From contig JARKNX010000130.1 in assembly GCA_029976025.1 (NCBI GenBank), positions 1 to 64,000 of the forward strand: a stretch of 64,000 nucleotides of DNA, given 5' to 3'. Numbering within the stretch: the stretch's first letter is position 1; every line of letters begins with the position of its first letter. This DNA is from Aggregatilineales bacterium (lineage in GTDB: Bacteria > Chloroflexota > Anaerolineae > Aggregatilineales > Ch27). Shown here in pieces: positions 17,264 to 26,676 of the stretch. Below the pieces are notes generated by a model. That model did not search any database and had not been told where the DNA came from. It worked only from the letters and a program-made list of their open reading frames with translations. A program made the position numbers and the translations under genes.

Positions 17264-18337
17264 ATGACGCAGGATAGATTTATCGGTAAGAAGTTCGACG
17301 AGTACCGGGTCGAATCCCTCCTGGGCAAAGGCAACATGGCCGCGATCTACCTCGGCGTAGATGATCGGCTCAGGCGCAAAGCGGCGATCAAGATGATCGG
17401 CCTGGACCTGCAGGGTGAAGCGGAGTATGTCATGCGTTTCGAGCGCGAAGCGCGGGCCATCGCCCAGCTCAGCCACCCGCATATCGTCCAGCTCTATCGC
17501 TACGGCGAGGCCGAAGGTATGCTGTACATGGCCATGCAGTATATCGAAGGGGCCAGCCTGGCGATTGTCCTGCAAAGCTACAAGGAAGACGGCGAATATA
17601 TTGAAGCGGATGAAGCGGCACGCATTATCCGCGAGATCGGCGGCGCGCTGGACTACGCCCATGAGCAGGGCGTCATCCACCGCGATGTCAAGCCAGCCAA
17701 CATCATGCTCAACATCAAGGGCACCGCTATTCTGACCGATTTCGGCCTGGTCCTGCTCAAGTCGGACGGCACGCGCGGCGGCGTCCTGGGCACGCCGCAT
17801 TATCTCGCCCCGGAGCAGGCGCTTTCCTCCGCCAATGCCACCGCCCAGAGCGACCTGTACTCGCTGGGCGTAGTCCTGTACGAGATGCTGACCAACATCC
17901 GGCCCTTCGAGGCCAAGAAGCCGATTGAAGTCGCCATGCTGCACATCACCAAACAGCCGCGCTCCCCGCGCGAGCATCGCCCGGAACTCAGCCCGCAGGT
18001 AGAAGCCGTGGTCCTCAAGGCGATGTCCAAGAAGCCGGAAGACCGTTACCGCTCCGGCGCGGAATTCTCCGCCGCGCTGGATGAGGCGCTCCGGACCGGC
18101 GGCATTGGTCCGGCCCGGGCTGGCGCCCCCAGGCCCGCCCCCGTTGGGACTATCCTCTCCCGCACGCTGGTCATCCCGCTCTCCGAGGCCCTCAAAGCCC
18201 GGCCCGGCTCCGGCGGGACTGACAGCAGCAATCTGGCCGATATTCCGGGCGCCAGCGATATTAAGAATGCTGGCGATACCGGAGATGTCGGCGATATTGC
18301 GCCCGGCCCGGACGCTGATCTGCTGGAAAAGTGGTAG
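17264..18337 (+). CDS. Serine/threonine protein kinase (soluble, PknB-like)
   Basis: This 357-residue Hanks-type kinase has a glycine-rich loop GKGNMAAIYLG (21-31; the usual Gly-Gly is Gly-Asn). The ATP lysine is Lys43, the catalytic loop HRDVKPANIM starts at residue 139, DFG is at 159-161, and the activation segment GTPHYLAPEQ is at 176-185. The kinase domain ends near residue 285. The rest is a Pro/Ala/Gly-rich tail without a membrane segment or sensor domain, unlike the larger receptor-type kinase at 47643. It would phosphorylate cytoplasmic targets. The closely spaced STAS-like genes upstream face the other way. Confidence 0.9.
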   Translation: MTQDRFIGKKFDEYRVESLLGKGNMAAIYLGVDDRLRRKAAIKMIGLDLQGEAEYVMRFEREARAIAQLSHPHIVQLYRYGEAEGMLYMAMQYIEGASLAIVLQSYKEDGEYIEADEAARIIREIGGALDYAHEQGVIHRDVKPANIMLNIKGTAILTDFGLVLLKSDGTRGGVLGTPHYLAPEQALSSANATAQSDLYSLGVVLYEMLTNIRPFEAKKPIEVAMLHITKQPRSPREHRPELSPQVEAVVLKAMSKKPEDRYRSGAEFSAALDEALRTGGIGPARAGAPRPAPVGTILSRTLVIPLSEALKARPGSGGTDSSNLADIPGASDIKNAGDTGDVGDIAPGPDADLLEKW

Positions 18338-18443
18338 CGCGCCCGGCAGGATCATTCATGAGGCCGCGCAGCGCGCTTTTCAGGGCCGGCGCAGCCTTCA
18401 GTCCGCCCTTCTGTTTGCCCCGAAGTCATGTAGAATTGACCGT

Positions 18444-20855
18444 ATGAACGAAAAAACCTTCGAGATACTCGAGCTGCCCAAGATTCTTGAGCGGCTGGCC
18501 CATCATGCCGACTTCAGCGGCGGCCGGGATCGGGCGCTGACCCTGCGCCCCACCTCCGATCTGGACGAGGCGCTCCAGCGCCAGCAGGAGACTACCGAAG
18601 CGCGGCTGTTGTTCGAGCTGAAGACGAGCGTGGCGCTGGGCGGCGTATACGACATCCGTGGCCCGGCAATTGCCGCGCAGCGCGGCGTGGTGATCGAGCC
18701 GCCGACCCTGCTCAACATCCTGAGCACGCTGCGGCGGGCGGCCGCGGTCCGCCGCCTGCTGACCCGGATGCGCGGGCAGGTCCCGCGCCTGGCCGAGATC
18801 GCCGATCTGATTGAAGAGTGCCCGACGATCCAGAGCGAAATCGCCCGCATAATCAACGACCGCGGGGAAGTGCTGGACAGCGCCAGCCCGCGCCTGGCTA
18901 TAATCCGCCGCGACCTCAAAGTTGCCCTGGACCGGCTTCAGAGCAAATTACAGAATATCATCAACAATTCGCGCAACCAGCCCTATCTTCAGGACAGCCT
19001 GATCACCCAGCGCAATGGCCGCTATGTGATCCCGCTGCGGGCCGAATTCAGGGGGCGGATCCAGGGCATCATCCACGATCAGTCCTCCAGCGGTGCGACC
19101 CTGTGGATCGAGCCGCAGGCGACCGTCGAGTACAACAACACGGTGCGCGAGCGCCAGCTTGAAGAACAGGAAGAAATCCGCCGCATCCTGGTCGAGCTGA
19201 CCGACCTGATCGCCCGCCATGTCGATTTCATCGTGCGGACGCTGGAAATCCTCTCCGATCTGGACATGATCTTCGCCCGCGCCCGCTACGCTGAGGCCAC
19301 CAGGGCCACCGCGCCCCGGCTGGTCGGCTTCCGGTCCATGCCGGCTCAGAACGGTATCCAGCACCCCGGCAGCACGCTCACCCTGCCGGAAGCGCGTCAC
19401 CCGCTGCTCAACCCGGAAACCGTCGTCCCGATCGATATCTATCTGGATGACGACACCTTCATGCTGGTCATCACCGGGCCTAACACCGGCGGCAAGACGG
19501 TCGCCCTTAAGACCGTCGGCCTGCTCACAGCGATGGCCGGGTGCGGCATGCACCTGCCGACCGCGGAGGGCGCCGTCATCAGCCTGTTCGACGGCGTCTA
19601 CGCCGACATCGGCGATGAGCAAAGCATCGAGCAATCGCTGAGCACCTTCAGCGCCCACATCACCAATACGATCGCCATCCTGAAGACATGCACCGCCCGC
19701 TCCCTCGTCATCCTGGACGAAGTCGGCGCCGGCACCGATCCGGCGGAAGGCTCCGCCCTGGCCCGCGCCATTCTGGACGCCCTGCGCCGCCGGGGGGTGA
19801 CCACGCTGGTCACCACCCATCACCCGGAGCTTAAGGTGTGGAGCCACGAGAACCCCGGCGTCCGCAACGCCTCCATGGTCTTCGATCTGGAGACGCTGGC
19901 CCCGACTTACCAGCTTGTGATCGGGTTGCCCGGGCGTTCCAACGCGCTGGCGATTGCCGCCCGGCTGGGGATGGACGAAAGCATCCTGGCCGACGCACGG
20001 GGCATGATCACGACTGAGTCCATGATTGCCGACGACCTGCTGGACGAGATTCACCGGACGCGCGATCAGATTCGGCGGGAGAAAGCGGCCACCGCCGCCG
20101 CCCGTAAAGAGGTCGAAGAAGTCCGGAGCGCGCTGCAGGCCCGGCTGGACAATATCGAGTCCGAGCGCCGGACAGTGATGCAGGAAGCGCGCGACGAAGT
20201 CCGGGGCGAGATCGAAGAGCTGCGCGGGGAGATTCGCCGGATGCGCCACCAGCTTCAGGCCGCCGGCCAGCCGCTGGAAGCCATCCGCGAGGCCGAGGGG
20301 ACGCTCAAATCGCTGGAGCGGCTTCTGGATGAGCCAGTCAGCAACGTGCTGGAGCAGCCGGTCGAGGGCCTGGAGGAGCGCCCGCTGCGCCTGGGCGACC
20401 CGGTCTGGGTGCACACGCTCAAAACCGAAGGCACAATCACGGAGCTGGGCAAGGAGGACGCCGAAGTTCAGATCGGGCGGCTGCGGCTGCGGGCGCGGCT
20501 GGACGACCTGACCTATCGCACGCGCGGCGAACGCAAGGCCGGCGAAGCCCCCGCCCCGCGCCCGTCTTACGAACGCAGCGTCCCGCCCCCGCCGGGCAAG
20601 TCGCCGGGCCTGGAGCTGGACCTGCGCGGGGCGCGGGTGGAAGATGCCCTGCACCGGCTGGAAGAATATATCGACGCGGCTTACATGGCCGGGCTGCCCT
20701 ATGTGCGCATCATCCACGGCAAGGGGACCGGCGCGCTACGCAAAGCCGTACAGGATATGATCCGCGAGCATCCGCTGACCCGGAGCTGGGAGCGGGGCCG
20801 CCCCAACGAGGGCGGGGACGGCGTCACAGTCCTGTTTCTGGTGCAGCAGAGCTGA
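18444..20855 (+). CDS. mutS2: MutS2 ATPase with Smr endonuclease domain
   Basis: The protein is 803 residues. It has the MutS2 core and clamp regions (MNEKTFEILELPKILERLAHHA onward) and an ABC-type ATPase with Walker A GPNTGGKT at 345-352. The signature region is QSLSTFSAHITN, and VILDEVGAGTDPAEGSALARAIL follows. A coiled-coil lies at about residues 530-620. A C-terminal Smr domain starts at LELDLRGARV (from 723) and carries IIHGKGTGALR. MutS2 lacks the mismatch-reading domain. It is reported to suppress recombination and, in Bacillus, to split collided ribosomes (RqcU). ATG 18444 is chosen because it gives the standard N-terminus. The reading frame runs further upstream into the kinase gene. 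Confidence 0.94.
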   Translation: MNEKTFEILELPKILERLAHHADFSGGRDRALTLRPTSDLDEALQRQQETTEARLLFELKTSVALGGVYDIRGPAIAAQRGVVIEPPTLLNILSTLRRAAAVRRLLTRMRGQVPRLAEIADLIEECPTIQSEIARIINDRGEVLDSASPRLAIIRRDLKVALDRLQSKLQNIINNSRNQPYLQDSLITQRNGRYVIPLRAEFRGRIQGIIHDQSSSGATLWIEPQATVEYNNTVRERQLEEQEEIRRILVELTDLIARHVDFIVRTLEILSDLDMIFARARYAEATRATAPRLVGFRSMPAQNGIQHPGSTLTLPEARHPLLNPETVVPIDIYLDDDTFMLVITGPNTGGKTVALKTVGLLTAMAGCGMHLPTAEGAVISLFDGVYADIGDEQSIEQSLSTFSAHITNTIAILKTCTARSLVILDEVGAGTDPAEGSALARAILDALRRRGVTTLVTTHHPELKVWSHENPGVRNASMVFDLETLAPTYQLVIGLPGRSNALAIAARLGMDESILADARGMITTESMIADDLLDEIHRTRDQIRREKAATAAARKEVEEVRSALQARLDNIESERRTVMQEARDEVRGEIEELRGEIRRMRHQLQAAGQPLEAIREAEGTLKSLERLLDEPVSNVLEQPVEGLEERPLRLGDPVWVHTLKTEGTITELGKEDAEVQIGRLRLRARLDDLTYRTRGERKAGEAPAPRPSYERSVPPPPGKSPGLELDLRGARVEDALHRLEEYIDAAYMAGLPYVRIIHGKGTGALRKAVQDMIREHPLTRSWERGRPNEGGDGVTVLFLVQQS

Positions 20856-20863
20856 GAAACAGC

Positions 20864-20897
20864 GCGGGGCGGTTCACAGTGGACCGCCCCGCTTTTT
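20864..20897 (+). terminator. Intrinsic terminator of mutS2
   Basis: A 10-bp stem GCGGGGCGGT/ACCGCCCCGC (20864-20873 with 20883-20892) with a 9-base loop is followed by TTTTT, 8 bases after the stop codon. Confidence 0.93.
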
Positions 20898-20982
20898 ATC
20901 CCGGCCAGGTCAGATAGTATGTAGCGAACATTTTTATCGGGTCATCAGCCAGGATTCCACAGGTTGCCCTGAGCGCCGCATA

Positions 20983-21702
20983 TCATTTCACCAGCCAGCG
21001 GACGGTGTTGATCCACACCTGCCGCAGCGCTTCGCAGCTAAAGGCCCGCATATCGTGACCGTGAGCGCTGTAGACCGTCCACCCCGCGCCGGGGATACGG
21101 CCGCCTTTGCCGGCCATGATCATCGGATGCGCCTGTATCATGCGGTGGCCGTTCTTGCGGACCGGCGTGTTATCCTGCACATAGACCTCGGCGTAAGACT
21201 GTACGGAGAGGCCGGGGGTGACCTGAACATCCATGTACAGCTCATCGACGATCAGATAATCCTCCACGCCGGCCACAATCGGATGATCGGTCGGCGGGAT
21301 ATGCACCCAGAACTCCCCCGGCGGCGCGAGGCGGGTCAGCTCGAAGTCCCAGCGGAAGCCGAGCAGCTCGGTGAATTCCGGCCAGTCGTCATAATTCATG
21401 ATGCTGCCGTGATGCACCAGCAGCGGATGCCCGCCAGCTACATACGCGCGGAAAGCCTGGCGGTGCGCCGGGGACGGCGAACGATAGGGCAGGCCGCCCA
21501 CGGCCGGATGCTCCATGCCGGAGAAATACGTCCCCATGGGCACGAACAGGTCCGCGCCGTCCAGCGCCTCAAAAGCCTCCAGGCCCCGGCAGAGATCGCA
21601 TGTATAGGACTCGCCCAGCCATTCCGAGATCAGCTCGGCCTGCTCGAAAGTCGGGTGGTACGCGCCGCCAACCAGAAAGACGATCCGGGGTTTGTCCGCC
21701 AT
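20983..21702 (-). CDS. ThuA-like (trehalose-utilization/glutamine-amidotransferase-fold) protein
   Basis: This 239-residue cytoplasmic protein starts MADKPRIVFLVGGAYHPTFEQ and contains GHPLLVHHGSIMNYDDWPEF, HPIVAGVEDYLIVDELYMD and a C-terminal VYSAHGHDMRAFSCEALRQ. These fit ThuA domains, which share the class-I glutamine amidotransferase fold and are tied to sugar metabolism. The specific substrate is unknown. GGAGG lies before the ATG. No sugar transporter is adjacent. The 161-base gap to the next gene (21703-21863) shows nothing recognisable. Confidence 0.8.
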   Translation of the reverse strand: MADKPRIVFLVGGAYHPTFEQAELISEWLGESYTCDLCRGLEAFEALDGADLFVPMGTYFSGMEHPAVGGLPYRSPSPAHRQAFRAYVAGGHPLLVHHGSIMNYDDWPEFTELLGFRWDFELTRLAPPGEFWVHIPPTDHPIVAGVEDYLIVDELYMDVQVTPGLSVQSYAEVYVQDNTPVRKNGHRMIQAHPMIMAGKGGRIPGAGWTVYSAHGHDMRAFSCEALRQVWINTVRWLVK

Positions 21703-21863
21703 AGAAAAGCCTCCGTCCGATGCCCGTCGCTGCCCCGGAGTCTACTCCGGGCGATGAAGAACGGGGAACAGATCGCAGTGGACAGGGTATATCGAAGCTG
21801 CTTGCGGTGCATATTGCCGCCCGCGCCCTCCCGGCTGCCTGCGCCCCACCGCCTCCACCCCGC

Positions 21864-23531
21864 CTAACCGCCGCGCTGCAGAGCGTCCACCGTGGCGATC
21901 GCTGCCGGGTCAAGCCCCTCAAACGGCCCGACCCACTCGTAAAACATCTGATCCCACTGCTGCCCGGTCACTTCTTCCAGCGTGGTCAGCAGCCCGGCAA
22001 TATCGGCGACCTCGTACCGGTAGCGGCGGAAGTACTCCTGCAGGAAAGCGTACATTTGCTCGCGTCCGATCCGTTCGGCAATCTCATTGAAGAACAGGGC
22101 GCCTTTGGTATACACGATCAGGCTGTACTGAAATTCGACATAGCCATCGGTGGAAAGGCCGACCGGCAGGTCCGGGTTGCCCGCGCCCACGTAATTGTTG
22201 TACTGCTGGCGCTCCGCGCGGACGAAATCCTGAGCCTGGCGCCGCTGGCGCTCATTCTCGGCTTTCTCATACATGTAGACATATTCGGTATAGCTGGTCA
22301 GGCCCTCGTCCACAAATGGCTGGGCAACCTGGTTATTGCCGACCAGACTGTAGAACCACTGATGCCCGGTTTCGTGGGCGATCACGATCTCATAGAAACT
22401 GTCGCCGCGGATCCAGTAGCGGTCAGCTATCACGATCACGCCAGGATACTCGATGCCGCCCGCCCGCGTGTTGGTCTGCACGATATCAAATTCGGCAAAG
22501 GGATATTCGCCAAACGTGCGGTTGAAGATACTCAGGGCTTTCCGGGCATACTCCAGGCCGGCCGCAGCGGCGGCCGTGCTGCGTCCCAGCTCATCCGGAT
22601 CGTCCCAGTAGTAAATATTGACGGTGATGCCATCCACCTCCCCCGTCATGCTGAGCAGGCTGGAGCTGGCGATGAGCATGCTGTCGCGCATCGGCCCGCT
22701 GACAACATGGTGGGTGATCGTGCCATCCTCGTTCCTGTGCTGGCCGATCTCCGAGCCGCTCATGATCACCCGTACATCCTCGGCAGCGGTCAGCAAAATC
22801 TCGTACAGGCCGGTTTCGGTGTAGGTCTGTTCGCCCTGCTGGTTACGGGCGCGGGCATCCCACCAGCCCCGCCCGTCTTCATACACGCTGAGCACCGGGT
22901 ACCACTCCGGCGCGGTGAACACGCCGCGCTGGTAGCTGTATTCGCCGTAGTTAGCCGCGAAACCACGTTCAATCTCGCTGTTGAACTGCATCGACAGCTC
23001 GACACTCCCGCCGGGCGGGAGCGGCTCCGCCAGCGGGACGCGCATCACTGACATGCGTTCGCTGAACGTCGGCGCAGTCGGAACGCCGTACACCTGCACG
23101 TCAAAGACCTCCATCCGGGCGGAAAAAGCATCCAGGTTAGGGTACAGGCGGAACACCACCTCATCCAGCGTATCGGCGGACCGGTTGGTGTAGCGCACGC
23201 GCTGCGCCCCCTGCAGCGTCACCACGTCGCCCAGTTGCACCGCCGCCTCAATCCGGTAGCGGTTGCGGTTGGCGAAGGCGTCTACATCACCCTCGAATCC
23301 TTCCCGCATAGCCGCCCGGAAAATCGAGACGTCGCTCCAGTCAACATCGGAGACAGGCTGGACCGTCGGCTGCGGCACAAAGGTCGCCGTCGCCGGGGGC
23401 AGCGGGGTATCCGTCGGCGCCAGGGTGGGCAGCGGAGCGCCGGATATGCTGCTGACACACCCGGCCAATCCCAGCAGCACGAGCGCGCCGACAATCACAA
23501 CCGGCCAGAATACGGAATGGGGCTTCATCAT
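21864..23531 (-). CDS. M1-family metallopeptidase lipoprotein
   Basis: The protein is 555 residues from the tandem ATG at 23531. A lipoprotein signal ends in LAGC with Cys25 as the lipidated residue, and a Pro/Thr-rich spacer follows. The gluzincin core has the N-terminal beta domain (VTLQGAQRVRYTNRSADTLDEV) and GGIEYPG in the place of the usual GAMEN. HETGH is at 386-390 and the third zinc ligand Glu409 (FVDEGLTSY) sits exactly 18 residues after His390. It is predicted to be an active zinc aminopeptidase anchored outside the membrane. A GGGAG site supports the start. Confidence 0.92.
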   Translation of the reverse strand: MMKPHSVFWPVVIVGALVLLGLAGCVSSISGAPLPTLAPTDTPLPPATATFVPQPTVQPVSDVDWSDVSIFRAAMREGFEGDVDAFANRNRYRIEAAVQLGDVVTLQGAQRVRYTNRSADTLDEVVFRLYPNLDAFSARMEVFDVQVYGVPTAPTFSERMSVMRVPLAEPLPPGGSVELSMQFNSEIERGFAANYGEYSYQRGVFTAPEWYPVLSVYEDGRGWWDARARNQQGEQTYTETGLYEILLTAAEDVRVIMSGSEIGQHRNEDGTITHHVVSGPMRDSMLIASSSLLSMTGEVDGITVNIYYWDDPDELGRSTAAAAAGLEYARKALSIFNRTFGEYPFAEFDIVQTNTRAGGIEYPGVIVIADRYWIRGDSFYEIVIAHETGHQWFYSLVGNNQVAQPFVDEGLTSYTEYVYMYEKAENERQRRQAQDFVRAERQQYNNYVGAGNPDLPVGLSTDGYVEFQYSLIVYTKGALFFNEIAERIGREQMYAFLQEYFRRYRYEVADIAGLLTTLEEVTGQQWDQMFYEWVGPFEGLDPAAIATVDALQRGG

Positions 23532-23630
23532 CGGTGGTTGCTCCCGAAAATCCACAATAACGGGAGAAGTGTACCCCGAAACCGGGCCGGCAGGAGCACT
23601 TCACACCGGATGTTTCCGGCGGCACAGGCC

Positions 23631-24101
23631 CTACACCTGGCGAGTGACCGGGTAGGCCTCCTCAATCTGGCGGCGGTGATCGTCGGCGTCGCGGGCCAGA
23701 GTCTCCAGCCAGCCGGCATAGGCGGGCTGAGCGTGGGCGCGATCTTCGGAGATATCCCGCGCCTGCTCCAGCAGGATATCGATGATCTCGCGCAGATCGG
23801 CTACAGTCTGGTCCCAGTTCAGGTGGGCGCGGGCTTCGACCTGCTGGGCGTTGAAGGCGTCAACATCGTACTGCCGGTCTTCGGTGTCACCGGCTGTATA
23901 ATCCACAAAGCGGCGGACAGCTTCATAATGCCAGCCGGCAAGGTGCGCGGCGATCTCTTTGGCGCTCCAGTAGCCGCATACATTGGGAGCCTCCCGTTTA
24001 TCCGGAGGGATGGCCGCCAGCGCCGCGAAGAAGGCGTCATAGGCATTCCGCCACCGGCGAAGCTGCATACGGAAAGGCTTGTTGGGGCTGGTCTCGTCCA
24101 C
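23631..24101 (-). CDS. DinB-like four-helix metal-binding protein
   Basis: The protein is about 156 residues. The four-helix layout and His positions (EIAAHLAGWHYEAVRR in helix 2, ARDADDHRRQIEE near the end) match the DinB/YfiT/ClbS-type fold, in which three His residues bind a divalent metal. Many such proteins are thiol-dependent transferases. The name DinB comes from damage induction in Bacillus, but I see no SOS box here. Start: GTG 24101 has GGAGGG 9 bases upstream. GTG 24134 in the same frame is an alternative without a clear ribosome site. Confidence 0.72.
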   Translation of the reverse strand: MDETSPNKPFRMQLRRWRNAYDAFFAALAAIPPDKREAPNVCGYWSAKEIAAHLAGWHYEAVRRFVDYTAGDTEDRQYDVDAFNAQQVEARAHLNWDQTVADLREIIDILLEQARDISEDRAHAQPAYAGWLETLARDADDHRRQIEEAYPVTRQV

Positions 24102-24246
24102 AGGGAAATTCCCTCCATCTGCTGCCCGGCTCACCTTCAGTGTAGCACAAACTGGCCGCCGCGCGCCGGGGCATTTGCCCGATCTACCCTGCCCGGATCA
24201 TACTGGAGGGGCATGCCTTCGCGCTCAGAATGGACAAAGGTACGCC

Positions 24247-24906
24247 ATGGCCGACTCACCCCCCCTCACCGGTCGCCTGACTCCGCCGGGTATTTCGCTG
24301 CCCGGCTGGGCGCAGGACCATCTGGCTTTGCGCCTGTGGGATCGTCGCGAAGGGCCGGAGAAAAGTCTGAAGACTGTCCCGCTGACCGGATCGGGCGGCA
24401 GCTTCCGGCTGGAGACTCCTGCCATTCCGGAGGCGCACCGCGCGATCAGCATTGGCTGGGGCGAAGCGCTGGATCCGCTGCTGGCCCATCTGCCCTGGCC
24501 GACAGGATCGGCCAGCCCCGTGCTGTTGAACTGGGATGGCGCCGTCACTGTGATCGGATATGTGGAGCAGCTTCACCTGCAGGAAGTGGGCGGCCTGCCG
24601 CTGGTCATTCTGGAGGTAGCCGGACGCGCCGCGCCGATCACATACCGCCGCCTGCCGCCGCTGCCCCTCCCGGCCCTCGGCGACCGGCACAGCCTGCATA
24701 CCGATCACTCGCAGGGCGACCTGCCGGAACAGGTGTACTACCTGCTGGCTGACGCCGAATCGCCCCTGGCGGCCTTCGCCCAGGACGCGGCGGTGAGCAG
24801 CCTGCGCATCGCCTGCGTCGCCAGCCTGGGCGAGCAGGAAGCCGGCTGGCATGAGATAGTCAACGTGCCGCTCATCCTGGACGCCCTCACCCTGATCGGG
24901 CCGTGA
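24247..24906 (+). CDS. Hypothetical protein (219 aa)
   Basis: I do not recognise this protein. It starts MADSPPLTGRLTPPGISLPGWA and is soluble, rich in Pro/Leu and short beta-strand-like segments (SPVLLNWDGAVTVIGYVEQL, PLVILEVAGRAAPITYRRL). It has no signal peptide or cysteines of note. AAAGG precedes ATG 24247. Its stop lies 42 bases before the ATG of the PD40 protein, with an in-frame GTG of that gene overlapping the stop, so the two are probably co-transcribed. Confidence 0.65.
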   Translation: MADSPPLTGRLTPPGISLPGWAQDHLALRLWDRREGPEKSLKTVPLTGSGGSFRLETPAIPEAHRAISIGWGEALDPLLAHLPWPTGSASPVLLNWDGAVTVIGYVEQLHLQEVGGLPLVILEVAGRAAPITYRRLPPLPLPALGDRHSLHTDHSQGDLPEQVYYLLADAESPLAAFAQDAAVSSLRIACVASLGEQEAGWHEIVNVPLILDALTLIGP

Positions 24907-24947
24907 TCAGGAGCGGCCCGCAGTTGCGGTCTGGCCGGGGAGCCGCT

Positions 24948-26168
24948 ATGCTGGATGGCGTGGCTCATTCACCAGAAACTCATCCCGTCCCCCCCATAGT
25001 GCGCCTGCTTCGCTGCCTGTTCGCAGCCGGCCTGCTGGTGATCCTGCTGGCGGCTATCCGGGCCGGCGGATTCACCGCCGCCCAGGGCGATCCGCCCGCT
25101 CTGTTCAGCACACCGACGCCGCTGCCCGATCTGGCCGGGCCGCTCCTCGGCGGCACCGCGCCGGATGACGCCGGCCTGTTCCTTTACGATATCGGGACCG
25201 GCCGCCAGCGCGATCTGGTCCTGGGGCCGGGCATTCACGGGTTTGGCGACTTCGCCCCGGATGGCTGCCGCTTCGTATTCCTCCTGGGCGACGCTAACGG
25301 TCGCAATATCCGGCTCTATTCCGCCCGGCTGGACGGCTCGGATATCCGCCCGCTGATCGTCTTCACCGACACCATGGGCGCGATAACATGGGACGCCTGG
25401 GCGCCGGACTGGTCGCCAGACGGCGCGCAGATCGCTTTCGTGCTGCTGCGCGAATACGAGCAGGAGGGCCGGCGGACGCGCACAGCGCATATCGCCGTCA
25501 TCCCGGCGGAAGGCGGCACCCCGACTATCTACAGCGTCAGCGGGACCGAAGGCGCGCCGGCCTGGAGTCCGGATGGCAACTGGCTGGTCTACACCTCTTA
25601 CGAGCTGAACCCGGGCGGCGAGCGCGAGAACGACCTGTGGCTGATCAGCGCCGACGGCGGGACCAAGCTCCAGCTCACCAGCTTCGCCTCCGGCAGCACG
25701 CTCTTCCCGCGCTGGTCCCCGGATGGGCAGGTGATCAGCTTCATCTACGCGCCGTCCGGCAACAATCATCAGTTCTGGACGACGCCCGCCTCCGGCGGAG
25801 CGGTGCAACAGTGGAGCAACACCTGGGCGATGGTGCTGGATTACGCCTGGCTGCCCGATGGGAGCGGGCTGGTTGCCGCGATCAAGAACTGGCAGGGGCA
25901 GGATGATAACCGGCTGTGGCGCGTGCCGCTGCCGGGCTTCGCCGACACCGACGCAACACTCTACCTGGACAATCCGGAAGTGACCGCCGCCGACTACCCC
26001 CGCTTCAGCCCGGACGGGCGCTACCTCGCCTTCCGCAGCGCCTACAGCGTCATGATCGCCGATACCACCTCCGGCGAAGTGCGTCTGGTCCCGGGCGCCG
26101 GGCTGAGCAACAGCCCCCTGGTCTGGAGTCCGGCCGCTTTCCCCGGCGAAGGGGCCTGTCCGCCCTGA
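24948..26168 (+). CDS. Membrane-anchored PD40 (TolB-like) beta-propeller protein
   Basis: The protein is 406 residues. One N-terminal hydrophobic segment (about residues 17-38, LLRCLFAAGLLVILLAAI) acts as signal or anchor. It is followed by a propeller with at least five PD40 blades marked FAPDGCRFVF, WSPDGAQIAFV, WSPDGNWLVYT, WSPDGQVISFI and FSPDGRYLAFR. It is likely extracytoplasmic. Such domains bind proteins or glycans without catalysis, and the partner is unknown. Start: ATG 24948 has GGGGAG at good spacing. A GTG at 24903 overlapping the previous stop is the alternative. Confidence 0.85.
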   Translation: MLDGVAHSPETHPVPPIVRLLRCLFAAGLLVILLAAIRAGGFTAAQGDPPALFSTPTPLPDLAGPLLGGTAPDDAGLFLYDIGTGRQRDLVLGPGIHGFGDFAPDGCRFVFLLGDANGRNIRLYSARLDGSDIRPLIVFTDTMGAITWDAWAPDWSPDGAQIAFVLLREYEQEGRRTRTAHIAVIPAEGGTPTIYSVSGTEGAPAWSPDGNWLVYTSYELNPGGERENDLWLISADGGTKLQLTSFASGSTLFPRWSPDGQVISFIYAPSGNNHQFWTTPASGGAVQQWSNTWAMVLDYAWLPDGSGLVAAIKNWQGQDDNRLWRVPLPGFADTDATLYLDNPEVTAADYPRFSPDGRYLAFRSAYSVMIADTTSGEVRLVPGAGLSNSPLVWSPAAFPGEGACPP

Positions 26169-26250
26169 GAGTCGCTGATTCCTTCTTGCCAGAATAGAAC
26201 ATATGTGCTACGATATTGTTATATCGAACGCTGTCGGGAAGGGGGAAACC

Positions 26251-26604
26251 ATGCCGGATCGGATCATCGCTTACTGCGGCCTCGTATGCTCAGAATGCCC
26301 GTCGTACACCGCCACGCTGGCCAACGATATGGCCGCGCTGCAGAAGGTAGCCGAGGACGCCCGGGAGCAGTTCGGCGTCACGCTGACCGCGGAAGAGTGC
26401 ATGTGCGAGGGCTGCTTCTCCAGCGGGCGCAAGATCGGCTATTGCAGCCAGTGCCAGATTCGCGCCTGCGCCTCCACCATAGGCATCGCCAACTGCGCCC
26501 ACTGCGCTGACTACGGCTGCCCCACGCTGGCCACTTTTCTGGAACAGGCGCCGTCGGCGAAGGCCACGCTGGATGCCATCCGGGCCACGCTGATGGCGGG
26601 GTAA
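26251..26604 (+). CDS. DUF3795 cysteine-rich protein
   Basis: The protein is 117 residues with 12 cysteines in the order AYCGLVCSECPSY, CMCEGCFSSG, YCSQCQIRAC and CAHCADYGCPTL. This matches the DUF3795 family, probably a metal (zinc or iron-sulfur) site. The function is unestablished. GGGAAGGGGGAA lies before ATG 26251. A reading frame starting at 26203 is less likely. A bidirectional terminator separates it from mobA. Confidence 0.85.
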   Translation: MPDRIIAYCGLVCSECPSYTATLANDMAALQKVAEDAREQFGVTLTAEECMCEGCFSSGRKIGYCSQCQIRACASTIGIANCAHCADYGCPTLATFLEQAPSAKATLDAIRATLMAG

Positions 26605-26643
26605 CGCTGCCAGCCTCGCCGAAACCTGAGGACTATTGAGGAA

Positions 26644-26676
26644 GACGATCGTGCCCCTTAGCACGATCGTCTCTTT
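26644..26676. terminator. Bidirectional intrinsic terminator between DUF3795 gene and mobA
   Basis: An 11-bp perfect stem GACGATCGTGC/GCACGATCGTC (26644-26654 with 26661-26671) with a 6-base loop is followed on the plus strand by TCTTTA. The mobA stop codon abuts it, so it can serve both convergent genes. Confidence 0.85.

Noticed and set aside
18948-20717. A 589-codon open frame opposite mutS2
   Set aside because: It is antisense shadow of mutS2, with composition typical of reverse-complement high-GC coding and no recognisable domain.
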